Shown: positions 1 through 5,378 of the stretch, in pieces
Position numbering within the stretch: the first letter of the stretch is position 1
Layout of the letters: each line of letters opens with the position of its first letter
Assembly: GCA_036405195.1 (NCBI GenBank)
Contig: DASWYB010000059.1
Location: 1 to 6,475, forward strand
Direction of reading: 5' to 3'
DNA length: 6,475 bases
From: DASWYB01 sp036405195
GTDB taxonomy: Bacteria > Patescibacteriota > UBA1384 > 2-12-FULL-50-11 > DASWYB01
Notes under the pieces: generated by a model
Seen by the model: the letters and a program-made list of their open reading frames with translations, nothing else
The model's database searches: none
What the model was told of the DNA's origin: nothing
Position numbers and translations under genes: made by a program

Positions 1-2103
1 ATCATTGTTGCCGAAGCACTTCTCTCACAAGTTGACGCTACGGCCAAAGTGCTCAAAACTTTTCCGGGGAGTGAGCTGATTGGGGCAACCTATGAATCGC
101 CTTACCAATTAAGCCTAGAAGAGGGAGTTGATCGGGTTGTCTTTGGTGAGCACGTTACTGCCGAAAGCGGAACGGGGATTGCCAGTATTGCGCCTGCTTA
201 CGGGGAAGTTGACTCGCAAGTTGGCAAGCGTGAATCGTTACCCATGGTTCAGACGATTCGGCCTGATGGTACGCTTAAATCAGGTATGAACTTACCCGGT
301 GAAGGCTTGTTTATGAAGGAAGCTAATAAGGCTATTATTAGTGATCTCGATCAACGTGGATTTCTTGTTCGCCAAGAAGTAATTCATCATACTTATCCGT
401 TTTGCTGGCGTTGCGATTCTCCTCTCTTATACTTTCCAACGACTTCTTGGTACATTGCCGTAACTAAAATAAAAGATGCCTTAGTGGCTGAGAACGAGAA
501 AATCAATTGGCTTCCTACTCACTTACGTGACGGCCGTTTTGGCAATTGGCTTGAAGGAGCTCGTGATTGGGCGGTGTCGCGCGACCGTTTTTGGGGCGCG
601 CCAATGCCAATTTGGGAATGTCCGGATTGTGACAAGATAAAAGTTGTTCACTCGATAAAAGATATTGAAGTAGATAATGCTTTTGATTTGCATCGCCCGA
701 AAATTGATAAAGTAACTCTTCCTTGCGCATGTGGTGGAACTATGAAGCGAGTACCCTTTGTCTTCGACTGTTGGTTTGAAAGTGGGTCAATGCCGTACGC
801 GCAGCATCACTATCCCTTTGAACATAGCGATCAATTTAATCCCGAACGTGGTACAGGCTACCCGGCGGACTTTATCGCCGAAGCGTTAGATCAGACCCGC
901 GGGTGGTTCTATACATTGCATGTTTTGGGCGTGGCATTGTTTGGCCAGCGTGCTTATAAGAACGTGGTGACAAGCGGTCTTATTCTGGCATCAGACGGCA
1001 AGAAGCTTTCAAAACGTCTGCGGAACTACACGGATCCCGAAGTAGTATTCTCCACGATAGGAGCTGACGCATTGCGCCTGTTTTTGTTCACGGCGGCAAG
1101 CATTGGTGAAGATTACCGTTTTTCCGATGCCGCGGTGAATGATGTCAAACGACGGTGGATTACGCCGCTCTTAAACTCGGTTCAGTATTATCATCTAAGC
1201 CTCCCGCAATGTGAGAAAGACAAGGCACCATCGGCCGAACATGCTCTCTTGGATGAGTGGATCAAAGCTCGGGTAGCTCAAGCCCGGTACCAAGTCACGG
1301 AATATATGGATGGGGATGACACCCATAGTCCATTTGATCTCGCTCGAGCCTGCCGTGTTTTTGGGCCACTGGTGGAAGATCTCTCGACATGGTACATCCG
1401 TCTCTCTCGTGGTCGAACTGACCAAGCCTTTACGGAGACGCTTCAAGCCGTATTAGTAAAAATCAGTACGACCTTTGCGCCATTTTTACCGTTCCTTACG
1501 GAGCATATCTACCAAGCGGTAAAGCTTTCTGATCCAAAATTTCCAGAGTCAGTTCATCTCTGTACGCTTCGTTCGTTGGATGAATGGAAAAACGAATCAA
1601 TCATCAATGAGATGGAGCTTGCTCGTAAAGTTGTTTCTCTTGGACGAGATGCACGGGTAAAAGTAGGTATTCCGGTCCGTCAGCCACTTCGCTCCCTCAT
1701 TGTAACGATGCAAGCAGATGCAGAATTAAACCTTTCTGAACCAGTTAAAGACCTGGTTGCGCAAGAATTACAGGTAGATAAAGTTGTAGTAGAAAAAAAC
1801 GCTTCTTCCGATAGCATGATAATGGTTACCCTTGATTCCACGTTGACGGAAGATCTTCGTAATCGTGGAATGGCGAACTTACTACGTCGCACGGTTCAAG
1901 ATTTGCGAAAACAAGCGGCGCTACAGCCTGGTGATGCTGCAGTTGTTTCGATTCCTGAATTAGATGATTCGGTGAGCATGTTGCTTCGAGATCAGCTCGG
2001 ACAAACGGAGTTGGTGCAAGAAGCATATTCAGGCGAAGTCATCGGCCACACGGAAATAACTGAAGGGGAGCGATCTCTCGACATTACGCTCTATTCGCGT
2101 TAA
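1..2103 (+). CDS. ileS: Isoleucyl-tRNA synthetase, type 2 (eukaryote-like), 5'-truncated by window edge
   Basis: Class I synthetase that charges tRNA-Ile with isoleucine in the cytoplasm. The frame is open from base 1, giving 700 codons; the N-terminal Rossmann half with the HIGH motif lies outside the window. The GTG at 49 is internal and is not the start. Counting codons from base 1: the CP1 editing domain shows TAESGTGI (53-60) and the expected editing aspartate (D71); CWRC lies at 135-138; a zinc-ribbon-like C207/C210 and C242/C244 set follows; DCWFESGS (256-263) and DQTRGW (297-302) are family signatures; the KMSKS loop reads KLSKR (335-339). An anticodon-binding domain follows (about 400-560, including LSTWYIRLSRGR), then a C-terminal domain with LRNRGMANLLRRTVQDLRK. 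KxSKR and WYxRxSRxR fit the IleS2/eukaryotic class rather than typical bacterial IleS1 (KMSKS). Full-length relatives are about 1,000 residues. It probably heads or belongs to a transcript with rodA. Confidence 0.96.
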   Translation: MIVAEALLSQVDATAKVLKTFPGSELIGATYESPYQLSLEEGVDRVVFGEHVTAESGTGIASIAPAYGEVDSQVGKRESLPMVQTIRPDGTLKSGMNLPGEGLFMKEANKAIISDLDQRGFLVRQEVIHHTYPFCWRCDSPLLYFPTTSWYIAVTKIKDALVAENEKINWLPTHLRDGRFGNWLEGARDWAVSRDRFWGAPMPIWECPDCDKIKVVHSIKDIEVDNAFDLHRPKIDKVTLPCACGGTMKRVPFVFDCWFESGSMPYAQHHYPFEHSDQFNPERGTGYPADFIAEALDQTRGWFYTLHVLGVALFGQRAYKNVVTSGLILASDGKKLSKRLRNYTDPEVVFSTIGADALRLFLFTAASIGEDYRFSDAAVNDVKRRWITPLLNSVQYYHLSLPQCEKDKAPSAEHALLDEWIKARVAQARYQVTEYMDGDDTHSPFDLARACRVFGPLVEDLSTWYIRLSRGRTDQAFTETLQAVLVKISTTFAPFLPFLTEHIYQAVKLSDPKFPESVHLCTLRSLDEWKNESIINEMELARKVVSLGRDARVKVGIPVRQPLRSLIVTMQADAELNLSEPVKDLVAQELQVDKVVVEKNASSDSMIMVTLDSTLTEDLRNRGMANLLRRTVQDLRKQAALQPGDAAVVSIPELDDSVSMLLRDQLGQTELVQEAYSGEVIGHTEITEGERSLDITLYSR

Positions 2104-2112
2104 AAAAGAAGC

Positions 2113-3219
2113 ATGTTTCGATTTAAGACTTTTGACTGGTCACTCGTCATTATTCCGTTGCTTCTCACAACAATTAGCATTGCCACGATCTATACGATTA
2201 CCTTTGTAACGGTAGGGAATAAATTAGCGATTAGTCAGCTTATTTATACGCTGATTGGGTTTGGGTTGCTCGGTTTGTTTAGCTTTCTCGATTACCGGCA
2301 GTTTAAGAGTATGTCGGTGGCGATCTTTATTATCGGCCTGCTACTCTTGGTGCCGATGGTGCCGATATGGTCACATAAGCTGCCGTTTGTTCGGTGCGAT
2401 TTTAATGCCTGTCGTTGGTTAGATTTAGGCTTTTTTCAATTTCAAACATCCGAGCTATTCAAAGTTATTATTGTTTTAACGATGGGAGCGTTCTTAGTCG
2501 ATAGGACGGGAAAAATGCCATGGTGGCAGTTGTTTCTCTATCTCGGGCTTTTAGCGATTCCTGTGGGACTTATTATGGAGCAGCCAGATTTAGGAACCTC
2601 AATCGTGGTTGCTTTTTGTGGTGTTATTCTGCTTCTCTCCGCTCGGTTTCCCATGTGGATATGGGTTGCCCTTGTGGTGACTGGACTCCTGGCGATGCCA
2701 GTCGTATGGCAAAACCTTAAACCTTACCAAAAGAAACGGATCGAAGTATTCTTGAATCCTGAAAGCGATATTAACCGAACTGGCTATAACGTTCGACAGG
2801 CTGAAATTGCCGTGGGCAGTGGGGGTGTTACGGGTCGGGGGTTTGGACAGGGAAGTCAGAGTCAGTTAAACTTTTTGCCTGTGGCGCATACAGACTTTAT
2901 TTTTGCTGGATATGCGGAGGCAACGGGGTATATTGGGTCGGTTTTTCTAGTCATAGTGTATCTATTCTTAATTTGGCGCGCCTTGCATGTGGCAGAGATC
3001 TCTAAAGATATGTACGGACGATTTGTTGCTCTTGGGATTGCAGCCATGTTTGCCATTCAAGTTCTTATTAATGTGGGGATGAATATTCGTTTAATGCCGG
3101 TAACGGGAGTGCCTTTACCTCTCGTTTCGTACGGGGGAACATCGTTGTTTGTGACGATGATTGCACTTGGTATTTTACAAAGTATCGTTATCCGTCATAA
3201 AAAAATAAGTTTTAGTTAA
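2113..3219 (+). CDS. rodA: SEDS peptidoglycan glycosyltransferase, RodA type
   Basis: Polytopic inner-membrane protein of 368 residues, the normal RodA length. SEDS proteins polymerise lipid II into glycan strands, working with a class B PBP in cell elongation. Visible family signatures: QPDLGTS (157-163), NRTGYNVRQAEIAVGSGG followed by a GFGQGSQSQLNFLP stretch, HTDFIFAGYAEATG (259-272), and VTGVPLPLVSYGG near 330-342. D261 in HTDF matches the catalytic aspartate of characterised RodA proteins. About ten hydrophobic segments are present (for example 9-33, 40-59, 68-87, 115-130, 137-155, 160-195, 265-288, 300-325, 342-362). RodA rather than FtsW is favoured by length and by these motifs, but the call is not absolute. 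ATG lies 9 nt after the ileS stop, with a purine-rich AAAAGAAG just before it, so coupling to ileS is likely. No PBP2 or mreB gene is in view. One oddity is a C95-x4-C100 pair in a predicted external loop. Confidence 0.94.
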   Translation: MFRFKTFDWSLVIIPLLLTTISIATIYTITFVTVGNKLAISQLIYTLIGFGLLGLFSFLDYRQFKSMSVAIFIIGLLLLVPMVPIWSHKLPFVRCDFNACRWLDLGFFQFQTSELFKVIIVLTMGAFLVDRTGKMPWWQLFLYLGLLAIPVGLIMEQPDLGTSIVVAFCGVILLLSARFPMWIWVALVVTGLLAMPVVWQNLKPYQKKRIEVFLNPESDINRTGYNVRQAEIAVGSGGVTGRGFGQGSQSQLNFLPVAHTDFIFAGYAEATGYIGSVFLVIVYLFLIWRALHVAEISKDMYGRFVALGIAAMFAIQVLINVGMNIRLMPVTGVPLPLVSYGGTSLFVTMIALGILQSIVIRHKKISFS

Positions 3220-3230
3220 TGCGCTCATAA

Positions 3231-3256
3231 AATTATCCTCCAGGGGGAGCATAATT
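3231..3256. other. Imperfect inverted repeat (hairpin) between rodA and the rplU promoter
   Basis: The arms 3231-3241 and 3246-3256 pair over ten positions with one C-C mismatch (3237/3250) around a four-base AGGG loop. No T-run follows on the + strand; the -35 element begins four bases later. On the - strand the hairpin is followed by a short TTTTATG. It may be a weak terminator for the ileS-rodA transcript, or an operator-like site beside the promoter. The pairing is visible in the sequence; the function is a guess. Confidence 0.5.
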
Positions 3257-3259
3257 CAG

Positions 3260-3288
3260 TTGACGGAGACCCGTTACTCTGGTACAAT
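3260..3288 (+). promoter_or_regulatory. Sigma-70-type promoter of the rplU-secE-nusG-rplK operon
   Basis: TTGACG (3260-3265) and TACAAT (3283-3288) are separated by exactly 17 bases, and TGG directly before TACAAT makes an extended -10. Each hexamer differs from consensus at one position. Transcription would start near 3295, leaving a leader of about 27 nt before the rplU ATG at 3322. The leader contains AAAAGG (3307-3312) as ribosome binding site, 9 nt from the ATG. Its strength fits a ribosomal-protein operon. Confidence 0.85.
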
Positions 3289-3321
3289 TTACATGTTACA
3301 AATAAGAAAAGGTAAATAGCT

Positions 3322-3636
3322 ATGGTTGCGATTATTGAAACAGGTGGCAAGCAATATTGTGTCCAGCCTGGTCAGAAATTAGAAGTCGAACGACTCACCG
3401 CTTCTGTTGGAGAAACGGTTTCTTTTGCCAACCTTCTCGTCGCTGGCTCAGACGTCGCGGTTGAAGTGTTAAAACACAAACTTGGCGATAAGGTTATTAC
3501 CCGTAAGTTTCGCAATAAAACCCGCAATAACAAGGTCCGTGGTCATCGTCAGACATTGACGCTTATTCAGGTTAAAAACGAAACTGCCCACAAAGCTGCT
3601 TCAGCTTCAAAAAGCAAAACATCAGAAGCTGCCTAA
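3322..3636 (+). CDS. rplU: Large-subunit ribosomal protein bL21
   Basis: Binds 23S rRNA in the large subunit. The N-terminus MVAIIETGGKQYCVQPGQ and the later GHRQ motif (residues 74-77) are diagnostic of L21, and the 104-residue length is typical. The total hides two changes. Counting from GETV to GHRQ, this protein has 44 residues where E. coli L21 (from memory) has 58, so about 14 residues are missing from the barrel/loop region between LLVAGSD and VEVLKH. A tail rich in Ala, Ser and Lys (about residues 86-104, after QVKNE) restores the length. It is the first gene after a strong promoter, with a convincing ribosome binding site. The gene usually next to it, rpmA (L27), is absent; secE follows directly. 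Confidence 0.96.
   Translation: MVAIIETGGKQYCVQPGQKLEVERLTASVGETVSFANLLVAGSDVAVEVLKHKLGDKVITRKFRNKTRNNKVRGHRQTLTLIQVKNETAHKAASASKSKTSEAA
3624..3628 (+). promoter_or_regulatory. Shine-Dalgarno-like AGAAG that may decide the secE start
   Basis: AGAAG inside the end of rplU lies 8 nt before the GTG at 3637 and 14 nt before the ATG at 3643. The spacing favours GTG, whereas codon preference favours ATG. Nothing else in the region resembles a ribosome binding site, so translation is probably coupled to the rplU stop, which directly abuts the GTG. Confidence 0.4.
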
Positions 3637-3849
3637 GTGTTTATGAAGCGTCTTGCTACGCCATTCCGTTTGGTTGTACAGTATCTGAAAGGGGCGTACC
3701 AAGAATTGCGACAGGTCTCATGGCCGTCGCGTCAAGCAGTGCTTCAGTATTCGCTGCTTGTGATTGTAACGATTGTGATTAGCGTCGCAGTGCTCACTGT
3801 GTTCGACTATGGTCTCCAGCAATTGGCCAATCGTTACCTCCTGAGCTAA
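3637..3849 (+). CDS. secE: Preprotein translocase subunit SecE
   Basis: Small single-span subunit that clamps SecY in the SecYEG export channel of the inner membrane. The 70 residues show the minimal bacterial SecE layout: an amphipathic helix (about 9-26, ending YQELRQ), the conserved VSWPSR hinge (27-32), and one membrane helix (about 38-58) followed by a short external tail. The position directly before nusG is the classic secE-nusG order and strongly supports the call. The start is uncertain: GTG at 3637 abuts the rplU stop and has a spaced AGAAG, while ATG at 3643 would give 68 residues (start MKRLATPF). Both leave the functional region intact. Confidence 0.93.
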   Translation: MFMKRLATPFRLVVQYLKGAYQELRQVSWPSRQAVLQYSLLVIVTIVISVAVLTVFDYGLQQLANRYLLS

Positions 3850-3869
3850 TCGTCCCAATAAGGAGTCGT

Positions 3870-4520
3870 ATGAGTGACACCAAGCCTTTCCTCAGCATTA
3901 ATCCAGAAGAACCCCAGCAGCCAGTAGAAGAAGCTGGTGTTACGGTTTCTTCTACTGCAGACGCATCGTCTGAAGAAAAACTGACCAAACAGAGTGGTCA
4001 GCGTGGTTGGTATATCATTCACTCAAACACCGGTTATGAGGACCAAGTTGCTCAGAACCTTCGCCAGCGTATTGAATCATTTGGCATGCAAGACAAAATT
4101 TTTAATGTGATCGTGCCAAAAGAAAAAGAGATCGAAATTCGCGGTGGAAAGCGTCGCACGGTTGAAAAGAAGATCTTCCCCAGCTATGTCATGGTGGAAA
4201 TGATCGTTACTGATGAATCTTGGTATGTTGTGCGAAATACGCCTAACGTAACGGGCTTCATTGGTCTGGGTGTGCGTCCTACCCCAATGTCGCAACAAGA
4301 GCTCGACCGTATTCGTAAACGAATGGGTGTAGAAGAGCCAAAATACAAGATCGAATTAGCAGAAGGGGATCTCGTTCAAATTAAAGACGGTCCTCTCAAG
4401 GGCTTTGAAGGTAAAGTTACCGAAGTGGATTCCGACAAAGGGCGCGTCAAAGTGCTCGTCTCGATGTTTGGCCGTGAGACACCCGTTACTCTCGACTTCT
4501 TGCAAGTATCTAAGGTTTAA
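3870..4520 (+). CDS. nusG: Transcription termination/antitermination factor NusG
   Basis: Binds the RNA polymerase clamp through its NGN domain to aid elongation, and contacts Rho or ribosomal protein S10 (NusE) through its KOW domain. The NGN domain begins at RGWYIIHSNTGYEDQ (45-59) and includes FPSYVMVEM (103-111) and a VRNTPNVTGFIG stretch (121-132). The KOW domain follows (about 160-216) with GDLVQIKDGPLKGFEGKV (166-183) and ends in a typical LQVSKV. At 216 residues it is about 40 longer than common NusG. The excess is a Glu/Ser/Thr/Pro-rich, probably disordered N-terminal segment (1-44). TAAGGAG at 3859-3865 lies 4 nt before the ATG, a strong though slightly close ribosome binding site that supports including the extension. 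The gap to secE is 20 nt and to rplK 14 nt. Confidence 0.97.
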   Translation: MSDTKPFLSINPEEPQQPVEEAGVTVSSTADASSEEKLTKQSGQRGWYIIHSNTGYEDQVAQNLRQRIESFGMQDKIFNVIVPKEKEIEIRGGKRRTVEKKIFPSYVMVEMIVTDESWYVVRNTPNVTGFIGLGVRPTPMSQQELDRIRKRMGVEEPKYKIELAEGDLVQIKDGPLKGFEGKVTEVDSDKGRVKVLVSMFGRETPVTLDFLQVSKV

Positions 4521-4534
4521 ATTTAAGGAAACAT

Positions 4535-4957
4535 ATGGCAAAGGCAATTAAACAAGTTATTAAAGTGCAGGCTCCTGCCGGCAAAGCCGTACCAGGTCAA
4601 GCGTTGGGTCCTGTTCTTGGTGCTGCTGGTATCAATATTATGGAATTCATTAACCAGTTTAATGAACGCACCCGCGAAATGGGTAACACCATTATTCCAG
4701 CCGTTATTACCGTCTACGAAGACCGTACCTGGGATTTTGTCACCAAGACGCCTCCTGTCCCAGAGCTCATTAAAAAGTCTCTCGGTATCGAAAAAGGTGC
4801 AGGAAATGTCAAAAAGCAAAAAGTTGGGAAGTTAACCAACGATCAGATCCGCGATATTGCACAAACAAAGATCCAGGATCTTAACGCGCGAAACCTTGAA
4901 TCAGCAGAAGCTATGGTCCGCGGCACTGCCAAATCAATGGGCGTCGAAGTAGAGTAA
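4535..4957 (+). CDS. rplK: Large-subunit ribosomal protein uL11
   Basis: Forms the GTPase-associated centre of the 50S subunit with 23S rRNA and the stalk. The 140-residue length is standard. The N-terminal domain shows a GINIMEFINQFNERT segment, then IPAVITVYEDRTWDF and TKTPP; the C-terminal RNA-binding domain shows GIEKGAGN, KVGKLTNDQ, KIQDLNA and GTAKSMGVEVE. AAGGA (4525-4529) lies 5 nt before the ATG. The proline-rich motif is altered: where E. coli reads PSPPVGPALG, this protein reads PGQALGPVLG (20-29), so prolines 22 and 23 are Gln and Ala while P20 and P26 remain. The order nusG-rplK is classic, but rplA, rplJ and rplL do not follow; a strong terminator does. Confidence 0.97.
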   Translation: MAKAIKQVIKVQAPAGKAVPGQALGPVLGAAGINIMEFINQFNERTREMGNTIIPAVITVYEDRTWDFVTKTPPVPELIKKSLGIEKGAGNVKKQKVGKLTNDQIRDIAQTKIQDLNARNLESAEAMVRGTAKSMGVEVE

Positions 4958-4970
4958 GTTCGCTTTAAAG

Positions 4971-5026
4971 AGCAACAAATAAGGCACTGACGAAAGTCGG
5001 TGCCTTATTTGTTGCTTAATGTTTTT
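4971..5026. terminator. Strong, probably bidirectional, intrinsic terminator after rplK
   Basis: Arms 4971-4991 and 4996-5016 are complementary over 21 positions with a single G-U wobble, closed by a GAAA (GNRA-type) tetraloop at 4992-4995. The GC-rich core GGCACTGAC/GTCGGTGCC is followed on the + strand by TTATTTGTTGCTT and a later GTTTTT. On the - strand the same core is followed by TTATTTGTTGCTCTTT. It lies between the rplK stop and the end of the convergent - strand gene at 5041, so it can end both transcripts. Confidence 0.93.
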
Positions 5027-5040
5027 AAAAGGAAGGAGGA

Positions 5041-5352
5041 TTATAGGTTATATCTAGTTTCTATATTTACTTTGAGCTTACTTAGAACAGGGTTTGCAAG
5101 GCTCTCTAGCACAAGAGAGACCGAGGCATCGTTAATGACGCTATGGATATAGGTGGAGATAGTCTCAGCATCCTCTTTGCTCAGAGTTGCAAACCTGACA
5201 GTATTCTCTTGGTCTTGGGCATTCTCAACTAAAACGTTAAAGCCCTTTTCAAGGCCAAGCTTTCGAATTCTACCGCGCAACATCACACCGTTAATTACAG
5301 AGGACTCTGTTTGTATCTCGTATACTATCCAGTTGAAAAGTGGCTGTTTCAT
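5041..5352 (-). CDS. Small acylphosphatase-like protein
   Basis: A 103-residue soluble protein with no signal peptide or membrane segment. I read it as a divergent acylphosphatase-fold protein, the enzyme class that hydrolyses acyl phosphates. Residues 22-26, GVMLR, match the GVxFR phosphate-binding loop, with R26 in the place of catalytic Arg23 of muscle acylphosphatase. RKLGL (30-34) resembles the helix end ARKIGV, and N44 lies exactly 18 residues after R26, as Asn41 does after Arg23. The chain ends VNIETRYNL, like the family's final strand (FxIRY). The loop is degenerate (SVINGV instead of GRVQGV) and the helix after R26 is about four residues shorter, so catalysis is uncertain. ATG at 5350-5352 is the most upstream start, because an in-frame stop lies at 5359-5361. 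No ribosome binding site is evident. It follows the mannosyltransferase gene by 26 nt, probably on one transcript. The alternative is an unrelated small alpha/beta protein. Confidence 0.6.
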   Translation of the reverse strand: MKQPLFNWIVYEIQTESSVINGVMLRGRIRKLGLEKGFNVLVENAQDQENTVRFATLSKEDAETISTYIHSVINDASVSLVLESLANPVLSKLKVNIETRYNL

Positions 5353-5378
5353 AGAGTGCTACAGGAGATATGGCGTTT

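Noticed and set aside
49..51. GTG as the start of ileS
   Set aside because: The frame is open back to base 1 and encodes plausible synthetase sequence there. The family needs about 300 more N-terminal residues including the HIGH motif, so the gene simply runs off the window.
1195..1446. 83-residue open frame antisense to ileS
   Set aside because: It sits inside conserved ileS coding sequence and its translation shows no domain-like pattern.
3220..3321. Riboswitch or ribosomal-protein leader before rplU
   Set aside because: The predicted leader is only about 27 nt long, too short for a structured leader. The hairpin lies upstream of the promoter and would not be in the rplU mRNA.
4523..4819. 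98-residue open frame antisense to rplK
   Set aside because: It lies opposite a highly conserved ribosomal gene, has no recognisable motif or ribosome binding site, and is a typical shadow frame.
5027..5040. Very strong Shine-Dalgarno-like purine run (AAAAGGAAGGAGGA) on the + strand after the terminator
   Set aside because: No start codon or open frame follows at a usable distance, and it lies just past the terminator. It is probably chance purine richness at the end of the convergent gene.
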